Shown here one piece after another: positions 1 to 8,050 of a stretch of 10,793 bases of DNA. Within the stretch, counting starts at the first letter, position 1, and each line of letters starts with the position of its first letter. The DNA lies in NCBI GenBank assembly GCA_026421135.1, contig JAPKCR010000028.1, positions 1 through 10,793 of the forward strand, read 5' to 3'. The notes under the pieces are model-generated. The model was not told where the DNA came from. It made no database searches and was given only the letters and a program-made list of their open reading frames with translations. A program made the position numbers and the translations under genes. Source of the DNA: Sulfitobacter sp. (GTDB taxonomy: Bacteria; Pseudomonadota; Alphaproteobacteria; Rhodobacterales; Rhodobacteraceae).

Positions 1-735
1 CGCACAATCACCGATGGCGGCACAGAATTTGACCGGGTTAATCCGGGTTACACAGGGCCGCTTTATGCTGAAATCTGCCCGCGCTCGTTTTCGGTCCTTG
101 TGCGCCCCGGAATGCGCCTAAACCAGATCCGTTTTTCAACCGGCGACGCGACTCTTAACGACGATGCCCTTCGGATTTTACACGCCGATACTCCGCTGGT
201 TGATGGCGAAGCGGTGATTGACGATGGGTTGGGCTTCTCGGTGGATCTCCGCCTGCCCGGCACCACCTTGGTGGGCTACCGTGCCAAACCGCACACTGGC
301 GTCATTGATCTGGATAAATTAGGCCATTATGCGCCCGCCGACTATTGGGAAGAAGTGCACAGCAATAACGGCCAGATTATCCTCGACCCCGGTGCATTCT
401 ATATTCTTGTCAGCCGCGAGGCCGTGACGATTCCCCCCGAATACGCAGCTGAAATGGCCCCCTATCTAGCGATGGTCGGTGAATTTCGAGTGCATTACGC
501 GGGCTTCTTCGATCCGGGGTTTGGTCACGATCAATCAGGCGGAACAGGATCACGCGGTGTGCTCGAAGTCCGCTGCCACGAGGCCCCGTTTGTGCTGGAG
601 CACGGCCAAGTTGTCGGCCGTCTGGTATACGAGAAAATGGCGCGCATCCCGACCCAGCTGTATGGAGCGGGCATCGCTTCAAACTACCAAGGTCAGGGTC
701 TCAAGCTCAGCAAACATTTTGCAGCGCCAAGCTAA
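1..735 (+). CDS. dcd: 2'-deoxycytidine 5'-triphosphate deaminase, 3' part (5' end outside window)
   Basis: This frame is open from base 1 and ends at TAA 733-735, giving the last 244 residues; the start lies upstream of the window. The enzyme deaminates dCTP to dUTP in the cytosol, feeding dTMP synthesis. The C-terminal part is the most diagnostic: residues around 543-720 read GVLEVRCHEAPFVLEHGQ, then VGRLVYEKMA, then SNYQGQGLKLSKHF, the typical end of the long alphaproteobacterial Dcd. That form is about 360 residues, roughly twice the enterobacterial enzyme, and has two dUTPase-like halves; about two thirds are seen here. The frame shows no break. It faces the small minus-strand gene ending at 806, with about 70 bp between. 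The family call is confident. Whether the protein is a mono-functional deaminase or a bifunctional deaminase/dUTPase cannot be told from this fragment. Confidence 0.9.
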   Translation, partial: RTITDGGTEFDRVNPGYTGPLYAEICPRSFSVLVRPGMRLNQIRFSTGDATLNDDALRILHADTPLVDGEAVIDDGLGFSVDLRLPGTTLVGYRAKPHTGVIDLDKLGHYAPADYWEEVHSNNGQIILDPGAFYILVSREAVTIPPEYAAEMAPYLAMVGEFRVHYAGFFDPGFGHDQSGGTGSRGVLEVRCHEAPFVLEHGQVVGRLVYEKMARIPTQLYGAGIASNYQGQGLKLSKHFAAPS

Positions 736-805
736 GCCCCTTCTCTGGTTATGAATTTCCAGAGGTACGCCGTTAAAAGCGGGAGGAAGCGCCCCCAACT
801 GAGGT

Positions 806-1036
806 CTAGAAACGTCCCAACCGGCGCATGTTTTTCAACATCTGACGGGATTGTTTGCCCTGTTGCTGCCCGGCGCGTTCGCGGCGGGCATCTTCTTCTG
901 GGGAGACATCAGGCTGAGCATCCGGACCCCGCTTGCCCTTGCCAATCTTGGATGCCTGAGCGAAACCAAAATTCACACCACGGTTGATCAACTGCCCCAT
1001 GACGCGGCGCATAATCATATTTATAATCTGGTTCAT
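806..1036 (-). CDS. small basic conserved-type hypothetical protein (76 aa)
   Basis: I do not recognise a named family. The 76-residue product starts MNQIINMIMRRVMGQLINRG, an amphipathic helix-like stretch with Ile/Met/Val on one side and Arg on the other. A flexible Gly/Pro/Asp/Glu-rich middle follows (about residues 30-50), then an Arg/Lys/Gln-rich tail ending MLKNMRRLGRF. There is no signal peptide and no cysteine. The ATG at 1036 is preceded by GAGGTCG with the usual spacing, which supports translation. The gene lies 84 bp downstream of scpB on the same strand. Its upstream interval holds a TATATA element and a 14-bp palindrome, so it may have its own promoter. Basic charge plus an amphipathic N-terminus would fit nucleic-acid or membrane-surface association, but this is only inference. 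Confidence 0.65.
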   Translation of the reverse strand: MNQIINMIMRRVMGQLINRGVNFGFAQASKIGKGKRGPDAQPDVSPEEDARRERAGQQQGKQSRQMLKNMRRLGRF

Positions 1037-1120
1037 TGTTCGACCTCGTTATTTTGCGCAAAATCGTATCTTGCCTTCTATATAGCGATTACTAAGGCAA
1101 TTTTCAGGCCAATTGGCCAT

Positions 1121-1777
1121 TTAATCCTCAAACAGTTCGCTTTGCCCTTCCACGTCCTCTATCTCATCTTCGTCGCCTGCCATCAGTGGCAGACCACCAA
1201 AGGCGGGTCGGCTCTCTAGCAATCCGGCAGATCGCAGTTCTTTTAGACCTGGCAAATCGCGCGGGCTTTCCAACCCGAAATGTGCCAAAAACGCTTGAGT
1301 CACGACGAAAGTGACAGGCCGCCCGGGGGTCATTTTGCGTCGGCCAAAGCGGATCCAATCCAGCTCAAGCAGTTGATCAAGCGTCCCACGTGATACGGAC
1401 ACGCCGCGAATTTCCTCGATCTCGGCGCGGGTGGCCGGTTGGTGATAGGCGATGATTGCCAAGGTTTCGATTGCCGCTCGCGACAGCTTGCGCACCTCGA
1501 CCGTTTCTTTCTGCATCAGATAACCCAGATCAGCGGCCGTGCGCATTGCATAGGCATCGCCGATCTTTGCCACCTGTACACCACGCCCGTCATAGCGTTT
1601 TCGAAGATGCACCATTGCTTCGCCCGCGTCGCAGCCGTGGGGCAGTCGCGCTTCGATTTCACGCAATGTTATCGGCTCTGCCACAGCAAAAAGGATCGCT
1701 TCAAGCATGCGTTCCTGCTCGGCCACCGGTGGGGCCTCGAACAGGCTTTCTTCTTTATCTTCAATCACTTCACTCAC
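1121..1777 (-). CDS. scpB: segregation and condensation protein B
   Basis: ScpB is the winged-helix (kite) subunit that, with ScpA, joins SMC in the bacterial condensin complex acting on the nucleoid. The 218-residue length is normal. Two winged-helix units are expected. The first begins near residue 24 (MLEAILFAVAEPITLREIEARL). The second carries the family signature around residues 101-128, with AAIETLAIIAYHQPATRAEI followed by EEIRGVS, then GRP near 151-153. The tail (about 205-218) is acidic, as is common in this family. The start is a GTG at 1775-1777 inside the overlap GTGAGTGA with the scpA stop, preceded by AGAGGA; no nearby ATG fits better. The 8-bp overlap indicates coupled translation with scpA, suited to complex subunits. 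Confidence is high. Confidence 0.95.
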   Translation of the reverse strand: MSEVIEDKEESLFEAPPVAEQERMLEAILFAVAEPITLREIEARLPHGCDAGEAMVHLRKRYDGRGVQVAKIGDAYAMRTAADLGYLMQKETVEVRKLSRAAIETLAIIAYHQPATRAEIEEIRGVSVSRGTLDQLLELDWIRFGRRKMTPGRPVTFVVTQAFLAHFGLESPRDLPGLKELRSAGLLESRPAFGGLPLMAGDEDEIEDVEGQSELFED

Positions 1778-2564
1778 GACGTTGTTTCCTCTTGCGCAGT
1801 TCTATCGGGGCAAACATGTCGGTTTGTCGGATTTCCAGATGGCCCTCTTTGACCAGCTCAAGCGAGGCCGCAAAAGTCGATGCCGTGGCCGATCTGCGCA
1901 TGACCGGGTCGTCGCCCCAACCGTCCGGCAAATAGCTGGTCAGATCGCCCCATTCGCCTGCAAAGCCGATCAGCCCGCGCATCCGTTCCAGTGCCTGCTC
2001 CATAGTGAATACCTTTTCGCGGTCCATCACAAAGGGGCGGAATTCATCGCGCGTGCGAATGCGGGCATAGCCTTGCATCAGGTCCAGCAATGTCGCGCTA
2101 TAGGTCACACGGCGCGTGCGCTTGACCTCGTGGGTTTGGCCACGCGCAAAGAAATCACGCCCCAGCTGATCACGTGCCATCAATCGTGCTGCGGCATCGC
2201 GCATCGCCTGCAAGCGTTCAAGTTGAAAGGCCAGATGTGCGGCCAGTTCCTCGCCGGAGGGGCCTTCTTCGGTCGGGTCTGGCGGCAAAAGTAGACGGGA
2301 TTTCAGGAATGCCAGCCACGCGGCCATCACCAGATAGTCAGCGGCCAATTCCAGACGCAGCGCCTTGGCCTTTTCGACAAACAGCAGATATTGCCGCGCC
2401 AATTGCAGAACCGAGATTTTGCGCAAATCGACTTTCTGGGTGCGGCTAAGCGTCAGCAAAAGGTCCAACGGCCCCTCGAACCCGTCCACATCCACTATCA
2501 ACGCTTCGGCGGCCAGCCTTTCGGCGACCGTGGTGTGGTCTTCCTCAAAAAGGTTGTTAGCCAT
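1770..2564 (-). CDS. scpA: segregation and condensation protein A
   Basis: ScpA is the kleisin subunit bridging the SMC heads and recruiting ScpB. The 264-residue product shows the hallmark N-terminal motif DGFEGPLDLLLTLSRTQKVD (about residues 27-46), the conserved stretch ILQLARQYL-like ISVLQLARQYLLF, and LAADYLVMAAWLAFLKSRLLLP, all typical of kleisin ScpA. The C-terminal winged-helix segment (about 215-264) is present. I chose the ATG at 2564 (MANNLFEED) over an upstream in-frame ATG at 2591. It overlaps the nagZ stop as ATGGCTAA and has a GGGCGGGG purine stretch upstream, while the upstream extension looks non-conserved. The gene overlaps nagZ by 8 bp at its start and scpB by 8 bp at its end, so the three are almost certainly on one message. 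Confidence 0.95.
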   Translation of the reverse strand: MANNLFEEDHTTVAERLAAEALIVDVDGFEGPLDLLLTLSRTQKVDLRKISVLQLARQYLLFVEKAKALRLELAADYLVMAAWLAFLKSRLLLPPDPTEEGPSGEELAAHLAFQLERLQAMRDAAARLMARDQLGRDFFARGQTHEVKRTRRVTYSATLLDLMQGYARIRTRDEFRPFVMDREKVFTMEQALERMRGLIGFAGEWGDLTSYLPDGWGDDPVMRRSATASTFAASLELVKEGHLEIRQTDMFAPIELRKRKQRRE

Positions 2565-3561
2565 GCAATTCCCCGCCCAAAAGCGCGTCAAGCTTCGCAG
2601 TCAGGGCGGAAATGTCAATCTCGTCAGGAGCCATGCGCATGGCAAGCGCCCGATCAGCGCGGGTTTGCGCCGCATCCGTCATCTCGCCAGCCGCATCAGC
2701 GACAAGGCCGCGGTCCTCAAGTGAGGCATTGCAGTACAAGATCACATCACAGCCCGCCGCCAAAGCGTCGCGGCTGATCTGGTCAACGCCGCCCTCAAGT
2801 GCCTTCATCGAGATGTCATCCGTCATGATCAAGTTATCAAATCCGATCTCGTCACGGATCAACTGCATCATCACGGGTGACAGTGTCGCAGGGCGCGGAT
2901 CAATCGCATTGTACACCAGATGTGCAGTCATCCCCATCGGCAGGTCGTTCAACGCCTTGAAGGGCGCAAAGTCACAGCCTGCAAGCTCGTCATGGGTCGC
3001 CGTGACCAAGGGCAGATTAAAATGGCTGTCCATCGTCGCGCGCCCATGACCAGGTATGTGCTTTACCACAGGCAACACGCCCCCCGCCAAAATCCCGTCA
3101 GCGGCTGCACGCCCTAGCGTTGTCACCTGCGTAGCATCGGTACCATAACACCGGTTTCGCAAAAATTCATGGGTTTGCGGACCTGCAACGTCGACCATCG
3201 GGGCACAATTGCTGTCGATCCCCAAGGTATGCAATTCCTGCGCAATCAGCCGAAAACGTGTGTACATCGCCTCAGCTGCATTGACACCGGCGGCCTGCAC
3301 GAATTCAAGCGGAGCAGTCCAATCACGCCAAACCGGACCCCGCAACCGCTGAACGCGGCCGCCTTCCTGATCCACCGTAATGACAGCGTTATGGCCCGCT
3401 GCTTCACGCATTTCGGCACAAAGGGCGCGTACCTGATCAGGCGTGTCGATGTTACGGGCAAACAGGATAAACCCAAAGGGTTTCACCGAACGGAACAACG
3501 CCTTTTCTTGCGCTGTCAGGCGGAGACCCGTCGCATCCAGTATCGTCGCCCCAAATCGCAT
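2557..3561 (-). CDS. nagZ: beta-N-acetylglucosaminidase NagZ (glycoside hydrolase family 3)
   Basis: NagZ removes N-acetylglucosamine from anhydromuropeptides in the cytosol during peptidoglycan recycling. The 334-residue product shows the GH3/NagZ motifs in order: DQEGGRVQRL (about 64-73), KHIPGHG (167-173) followed by the Asp-x-His dyad D178-S-H180 that acts as acid/base in this subfamily, and MTDDISM (246-252) containing the nucleophilic Asp. KHIPGHG differs from the commoner KHFPGHG by one conservative change. No signal peptide is seen, fitting a cytosolic enzyme. The ATG at 3561 overlaps the SPOR-gene stop by one base (TAATG). No good Shine-Dalgarno is visible there, so translation is probably coupled. 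An upstream in-frame ATG at 3585 also lacks one. NagZ often resides next to a SPOR protein and scpAB in alphaproteobacteria. Confidence 0.93.
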   Translation of the reverse strand: MRFGATILDATGLRLTAQEKALFRSVKPFGFILFARNIDTPDQVRALCAEMREAAGHNAVITVDQEGGRVQRLRGPVWRDWTAPLEFVQAAGVNAAEAMYTRFRLIAQELHTLGIDSNCAPMVDVAGPQTHEFLRNRCYGTDATQVTTLGRAAADGILAGGVLPVVKHIPGHGRATMDSHFNLPLVTATHDELAGCDFAPFKALNDLPMGMTAHLVYNAIDPRPATLSPVMMQLIRDEIGFDNLIMTDDISMKALEGGVDQISRDALAAGCDVILYCNASLEDRGLVADAAGEMTDAAQTRADRALAMRMAPDEIDISALTAKLDALLGGELHG

Positions 3562-4547
3562 TAACGGGTCACGACAGGGATGCAATCAGCATTTTCTGCG
3601 ACCAGTGCCGAACAAAAGCGTCGCGCGTCGGCGATGTCTTCGAAGCCGTGCGCGCGCAAACGATAGAATGTCCGCCCGCCACTGCTGGCTTCCTGAACAA
3701 TACGGGATTTACCTTCGAGATAGGCACCAAAACGTCCGTTCAACTGGTCCCACTGGTTGCGCGCAATTTCGGGCGTGTCAAAGGCACCAAGCTGTACCAA
3801 CCGTGTGCCCGTTGGCAGGCTGTCGGCCGACTTTTCATTGACGTTTGTCGACGATGCGCTGGCGTCAAAGGCGGCGGGCGTCACCACGGCACGCACAGCG
3901 GGCCGCGTTTTGGGGCGCAACGATGCTTTCACACCCGGCTCTGCGACCATGGCCACGGCAATGGCGTTTGAAACCGCCATGTCCAGCGCATCCGAGTCGA
4001 TCGACACACTTGCATTAATCGGCTCTAGCTCTGCCTCATCCATCGGGGCCATACCGTCGGTCAACTGCGCGACCAGATCTTCGACATTACCACTTTGAAG
4101 GGCCGCAGTGACATCTGGGGTTGGTTTTATTGGGGCAGCAGCCTGTGGCGCGGTTGCAACCATTGCTACCAGAATGGGCTGATCCTCGTCTTCTAAATCA
4201 AGCGGTTTGGGGGCTAAAATAACCTGATCGGCCATTTCATCTGCCGTCCCATTCGAGGCGACGGCATTCACTGACAGCCCCTGATTTTGGGCCAACTGAC
4301 CACCGGGGTTTTTGGGGCGCACCCGCATGTCACCTTGCGCGGCGCGTACGACCGGAATTCCTGTCACATCGCGTACCAACAGCTTGTAGCCCCAGACACC
4401 AATGCCAACAACTAGGGCAACCGACATGGCCGCGCCTATTAAATTTGTAAGCTTTGCCAACGGCTTACCCTGCGCGGGATGCACAGCATACATATCGGAT
4501 TCTGCGTTGTATCCCCCACCACGGGGAGAAGACGTGTAATCTGCCAT
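3561..4547 (-). CDS. SPOR-domain inner-membrane protein
   Basis: A 328-residue bitopic protein. After a short cytoplasmic N-terminus (MADYTSSPRGGGYNAES...) there is one transmembrane segment at about residues 34-58 (LTNLIGAAMSVALVVGIGVW), without a cleavage site. A long low-complexity Ala/Thr/Val/Asp-rich periplasmic linker follows. The C-terminal SPOR domain runs from about 244 to 328, with RLVQLGAF at its start and RTFYRLRAHGF later, the usual pattern. SPOR domains bind denuded glycan strands at division sites, so a role in division or septal peptidoglycan remodelling is inferred. I placed the start at 4547 (GAGGCAGAA before ATG). The frame is open further upstream, but that part overlaps the end of argS and is not protein-like. 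It is followed at once by nagZ, linking glycan binding with glycan recycling. Confidence 0.88.
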   Translation of the reverse strand: MADYTSSPRGGGYNAESDMYAVHPAQGKPLAKLTNLIGAAMSVALVVGIGVWGYKLLVRDVTGIPVVRAAQGDMRVRPKNPGGQLAQNQGLSVNAVASNGTADEMADQVILAPKPLDLEDEDQPILVAMVATAPQAAAPIKPTPDVTAALQSGNVEDLVAQLTDGMAPMDEAELEPINASVSIDSDALDMAVSNAIAVAMVAEPGVKASLRPKTRPAVRAVVTPAAFDASASSTNVNEKSADSLPTGTRLVQLGAFDTPEIARNQWDQLNGRFGAYLEGKSRIVQEASSGGRTFYRLRAHGFEDIADARRFCSALVAENADCIPVVTR

Positions 4548-4624
4548 TTCTGCCTCACTGCCCGCCACTCGTTTAATCGGCGCGGGTCTGAATCTTGATA
4601 TTTGCCTGTCCGGCGGGCGTGCGC

Positions 4625-6367
4625 TTAACGCATCTCTTCCGCTGGGGTTACGCCAAGAATACCAAGACCTGAAGCAATTACAATCGCTGTGGCCTTTGCG
4701 AGCGCGATTTTTGCCTGAGACACTGCAGCATCGTCCTGCAGGAACCGCAAAGACGGCACATCGTTGCCGCGGTTCCACAACCCGTGAAAATCACCTGCCA
4801 ATTCGTACAGATAGAACGCAATCCGATGCGGTTCGTTGCTGCGGGCCGCTGTCTCAACAAGACGCGGCCACTCGGCCAGTTTGCCTGCCAGCTTCAATTC
4901 GGCCTCATGGTCCAGCAGCGTCAGATCAGCAGCTTGCAAAGTTTCCATGTCCGTGGCGATGCCGGCCTCGGCCGCTTTGCGCAGAACCGAATTCACCCGC
5001 GCATGGGCATATTGAACGTAGAACACGGGGTTTTCGCGGGATTGCTCAAGAACCTTAGCAAAATCGAAATCCAGCATCGCGTCATTCTTGCGTGTCAGCA
5101 TCACAAAGCGGGTCACATCAGGGCCAACCTGATCAACCACGTCGCGCAGGGTAACAAACGTCCCTGCCCGCTTGGACATCTTGAATTCTTTGCCATCCTT
5201 GAACAGCTTCACCAACTGCGTCAGCTTGATATCCAGCGGCACAGTGCCACCGGACAGCGCCGATACCGCCGCCTTCATCCGTTTGACATAGCCACCATGA
5301 TCGGCCCCGAACACGTCAATCAGCATGTCAAAACCGCGCTGCACCTTGTCATAGTGATAGGCGATATCAGGCGCGAAATAGGTCCATCCGCCGTCTGATT
5401 TCATCACCGGGCGGTCCACATCATCGCCGTGCTCTGTAGACTTGAACAGCGTCTGTTCGCGCGGTTCCCAATCCTCGGGCAGCTTACCTTTTGGTGGCTC
5501 AAGCACGCCCTCATAAATCAGGCCCTTGGATTTGAGATCCTCGATTGCGGCCTCGATCAGGCCAGTGCCATACAGCGACTTTTCTGAAAAGAACACGTCC
5601 ATCTTGACGCCCAAAGACGCAAGATCAGCGCGGATCAATTCCATCATCGCTTCGGTGGCAAAGTTACGTACATCTTCCAGCCAGACATCTTCGTCCTTGT
5701 CGATATAGGCGTCGCCGACCTTTGCCTTCAGCGCCTCGCCAACATCAATCAGATAGTCGCCAGGGTACGTGCCTTCTGGCCAATCGACGGACAGATCATG
5801 CGCCTCAAGATAGCGGTTATAGACGGACCGCGCCAAGACATCGACCTGCGCGCCACCGTCGTTGATATAATATTCGCGCGTTACGTCATAACCTGCAAAA
5901 TCAAGCAAGGATGCCAAAGCATCGCCAAAAACCGCGCCCCGCGTGTGACCCACGTGCAGTGGCCCGGTTGGGTTTGCAGACACGTATTCAACGTTCACCC
6001 GCTTGCCCTTACCTAGATCACCGCGACCAAAATCAATGCCCTGCGCCAGAACCGCTCCTATAACGCCCTGCCACACGAATGGCGCAAGTCGCAGGTTCAA
6101 GAACCCCGGCCCTGCAACTTCGACGGATGTTATGCGCGGGTCTTCGGCCAGCTTTTCGGCCAGTTTTTCAGCAATCTCGCGTGGTTTCATGCCTGCCGGT
6201 TTCGCCAGCACCATCGCCGCATTAGTGGCCATGTCGCCATGAGCCGCATCTCGGGGTGGTTCCACCGCGATGGCGTCAAAGCTCAGGCCATCGGGCAAGA
6301 ACCCGTCGGCAACAAGCGCATCAAGCGTGGACAGCACATAGGTGCGGATATCGGCAAATAGGTTCAT
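4625..6367 (-). CDS. argS: arginyl-tRNA synthetase
   Basis: ArgRS charges tRNA-Arg with arginine in an ATP-dependent reaction. The 580-residue class I synthetase carries the HIGH-type motif as [14 protein letters not shown] (HVGH at about 138-141) and the KMSKS-type motif as FKMSKRAG (KMSK at about 396-399). An N-terminal Add1 domain precedes these, and a DALR anticodon-binding C-terminus ends with [20 protein letters not shown] residues. Length is normal. Two in-frame ATGs lie nine bases apart. The downstream one at 6367 (MNLFADIR) is preferred because AAGGA lies 9 nt before it, whereas AAGGA would be only one base from the upstream ATG at 6376. The gene follows dgt with a 63-bp gap on the same strand. 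Confidence 0.97.
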   Translation of the reverse strand: MNLFADIRTYVLSTLDALVADGFLPDGLSFDAIAVEPPRDAAHGDMATNAAMVLAKPAGMKPREIAEKLAEKLAEDPRITSVEVAGPGFLNLRLAPFVWQGVIGAVLAQGIDFGRGDLGKGKRVNVEYVSANPTGPLHVGHTRGAVFGDALASLLDFAGYDVTREYYINDGGAQVDVLARSVYNRYLEAHDLSVDWPEGTYPGDYLIDVGEALKAKVGDAYIDKDEDVWLEDVRNFATEAMMELIRADLASLGVKMDVFFSEKSLYGTGLIEAAIEDLKSKGLIYEGVLEPPKGKLPEDWEPREQTLFKSTEHGDDVDRPVMKSDGGWTYFAPDIAYHYDKVQRGFDMLIDVFGADHGGYVKRMKAAVSALSGGTVPLDIKLTQLVKLFKDGKEFKMSKRAGTFVTLRDVVDQVGPDVTRFVMLTRKNDAMLDFDFAKVLEQSRENPVFYVQYAHARVNSVLRKAAEAGIATDMETLQAADLTLLDHEAELKLAGKLAEWPRLVETAARSNEPHRIAFYLYELAGDFHGLWNRGNDVPSLRFLQDDAAVSQAKIALAKATAIVIASGLGILGVTPAEEMR

Positions 6368-6430
6368 TTGGGGCATTCCTTCGTCTTAGGCCCGTGTATC
6401 GCCTGAAAAACCGCCGAACATCAAGGGCGC

Positions 6431-7570
6431 TTAGCCTTTGATCAGCCGTTCATGTTCCTGCAGGGCAAAGCGGTCGGTCATCCCCGAGATATAATCGCTA
6501 ACGATGCGCGCAAGTGCGGTGTCACCTTCCGCCTCTTCGACATCCTTGCGCCACTGTTTGGGTAACTCTTCTGGATGGGCGCAAAAATGTGGAAATAGGT
6601 CGTTGACCACCTCGGTCACCTGTTTGCGCATGAGCACCACGGATGGCGCACGGTACATTCGGTCGAACAGAAACGCGCGGATCACCTTGAGGTCTTGGAA
6701 AACCGGGTCCGAGAACCGGATCACCGTCCGGCCTGCCATGCGAATATCGGTCGGCGTCTGCGGCTCCATTTCGTCTAGACGGGTGCGTGCAAAGTTGATC
6801 ACGTCCTCGACCAGCACGCCAAAGAACCGGCGCAGCGCTTCGTGACGGCGGCGATAATAGTTCAAGCCGGGGTACAAACGGTCCACCTCGGCAAAGTTCC
6901 GGTCAAGAATGGGCAGCTCGGCCAGCTCGTCCGTCGAAAACAACTCGGCGCGCAGTCCGTCGTGCAGGTCATGGTGGTTATAGGCAACATCATCGGCAAT
7001 CGCGGCCACCTGCGCCTCGGCGCTGGCATAGGTGCCCAGTTCGAGGTCATGCTTGCGACCATAAACCTCAAGCGCCCAAGGCAGCGGGCCCGTGACCGGA
7101 CCGTTATGCTTGGCTAAACCCTCCAAGGTCTCCCACGTCAGGTTCAGCCCATCGAATTCCGCATAGTGCCGCTCAAGATGGGTAACGATGCGGATCGCCT
7201 GCGCGTTATGGTCAAACCCGCCATAGGGGGCCATCAAGGCCTGCAACGCGTCCTCGCCTGTATGACCGAAAGGCGGATGGCCTAGGTCATGTGCCAAGGC
7301 GACAGCCTCGGTCAGCTCGGCATTTAAGCCCAAAGCGCCCGAAATCGTGCGCGCTACCTGCGCCACCTCGATTGAGTGGGTCAGCCGCGTGCGATAATAA
7401 TCGCCCTCGTGTTCAATGAAAACCTGCGTCTTGTGCTTGAGCCTGCGAAAGGCGCTGGCATGGATAATCCGGTCGCGATCCCGCTGAAAGCAAGACCGAA
7501 AAGTGCTTTCCTCCTCCGGCATCAACCGTCCCCGGGTCGCTGCCGGATCAGAGGCAAAAGAAGCGCGCAT
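6431..7570 (-). CDS. dgt: deoxyguanosinetriphosphate triphosphohydrolase-like protein (HD domain)
   Basis: A 379-residue member of the dGTPase family of HD hydrolases, which cleave dNTPs to deoxynucleoside and triphosphate. Visible features are the N-terminal region FRSCFQRDRDRIIHASAFRR with KHKTQV (about 24-49), TRLTHSIEVAQVAR with the first metal-binding His at 65, the HD doublet in AHDLGHPPFGHTGED (H94, D95), and the distal Asp in AIADDVAYNHHDLHDG (D193/D194). The length fits the shorter type 2 family rather than the longer E. coli Dgt, so substrate range may be broader than dGTP. The ATG at 7570 has AAGGA 9 nt upstream. It heads the minus-strand block and diverges from the Fe-S carrier gene across an 84-bp region holding candidate promoters for both. 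Confidence 0.93.
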   Translation of the reverse strand: MRASFASDPAATRGRLMPEEESTFRSCFQRDRDRIIHASAFRRLKHKTQVFIEHEGDYYRTRLTHSIEVAQVARTISGALGLNAELTEAVALAHDLGHPPFGHTGEDALQALMAPYGGFDHNAQAIRIVTHLERHYAEFDGLNLTWETLEGLAKHNGPVTGPLPWALEVYGRKHDLELGTYASAEAQVAAIADDVAYNHHDLHDGLRAELFSTDELAELPILDRNFAEVDRLYPGLNYYRRRHEALRRFFGVLVEDVINFARTRLDEMEPQTPTDIRMAGRTVIRFSDPVFQDLKVIRAFLFDRMYRAPSVVLMRKQVTEVVNDLFPHFCAHPEELPKQWRKDVEEAEGDTALARIVSDYISGMTDRFALQEHERLIKG

Positions 7571-7654
7571 GTTCAGTGGTCCTTGTGGCCTGTCCTGTGG
7601 CTTTCTATATTGTAAGCAACGACAGATGGAAACCGATCACACCGGAGCCAGAAA
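7571..7654. promoter_or_regulatory. divergent promoter region, dgt / Fe-S carrier
   Basis: The 84 bp between two divergent ATGs must drive both genes. On the plus strand, TTGTGG (7583-7588), a 17-bp spacer and TATATT (7606-7611) form a plausible sigma70-type promoter for the Fe-S carrier. On the minus strand TACAAT (7614 to 7609) could be the dgt -10, overlapping the other -10 almost base for base; its -35 is weak. The Shine-Dalgarno for the carrier is GGAG at 7644-7647. Assignments come from motif matching by eye only. Confidence 0.4.
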
Positions 7655-7978
7655 ATGAACCTGCCACCCAAAGTTACCTCTCGTGCTTTTGAACGCCTTG
7701 CCGAAATCGGTGCGGCGGCCGATGGCAAGGCCCTGCGCGTCGCAGTCGAAGGCGGCGGATGCTCGGGTTTTCAGTATGAGATCATACTGGATGATCCCAA
7801 GGACGATGACATGATCCTAGAAGGATCCGGTCAAAAAGTCGTGGTCGACAGCATCTCACTGCCCTTTCTGGCCAATGCGACAATAGACTTTTCCGAAGAA
7901 TTGATCGGTGCGCGTTTCGTAATTGAAAACCCGAATGCAACCAGCGCCTGCGGCTGCGGTACGTCTTTCTCGATGTAG
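7655..7978 (+). CDS. erpA: A-type iron-sulfur cluster carrier (ErpA/IscA/HesB family)
   Basis: A 107-residue A-type carrier that accepts Fe-S clusters from the scaffold and delivers them to apo-proteins in the cytosol. The three family cysteines are all present: C36 in GGGCSGFQY, and C99 and C101 in the C-terminal SACGCGTSFSM. The intervening text (DSISLPFLANATIDF and GARFVIENPNA) is standard for the family. The name erpA is preferred over iscA because it stands alone and divergent from dgt, as is common in alphaproteobacteria, rather than inside an isc or suf cluster; this choice is inference. The ATG at 7655 has GGAG 7 nt upstream. It converges with the unknown minus-strand gene ending at 8031, with a hairpin at the junction. 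Confidence 0.9.
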   Translation: MNLPPKVTSRAFERLAEIGAAADGKALRVAVEGGGCSGFQYEIILDDPKDDDMILEGSGQKVVVDSISLPFLANATIDFSEELIGARFVIENPNATSACGCGTSFSM

Positions 7979-8025
7979 CGCATCTCCTTTAGTTTCATTT
8001 TGCCATGAAAACTTCCGCCGGAGGC

Positions 8026-8050
8026 TGGCCTCATGTTAATGAGGCCATTT
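8026..8050 (+). terminator. stem-loop at convergent junction, candidate terminator of the Fe-S carrier gene
   Basis: A perfect 9-bp stem, TGGCCTCAT (8026-8034) and ATGAGGCCA (8039-8047), encloses a 4-nt loop GTTA. On the plus strand it is followed by only a short TTT, so it is a modest intrinsic terminator for the upstream plus-strand gene. It overlaps the stop codon and last codons of the minus-strand gene (TGA at 8031-8033), so on that strand it would sit at the end of the reading frame. No T-run follows on the minus strand. Confidence 0.5.

Noticed and set aside
743..764. Hairpin CTCTGG / CCAGAG between the convergent dcd and small gene as a terminator
   Set aside because: Only 6 bp with a 10-nt loop and no T-run on either strand.
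4548..4624. Inverted repeat GCCCGCC / GGCGGGC between argS and the SPOR gene as a regulatory stem
   Set aside because: Arms are about 45 nt apart in GC-rich sequence with no T-run or other supporting signal.
6094..6105. Palindrome GGTTCAAGAACC
   Set aside because: It lies inside the argS coding region and is explained by the codons for G-F-L-N-L.
6403..6430. Intrinsic terminator between dgt and argS (minus strand)
   Set aside because: A T5 run follows, but the stem is only 4 bp (CGCC/GGCG) with a 10-nt loop, too weak to claim.
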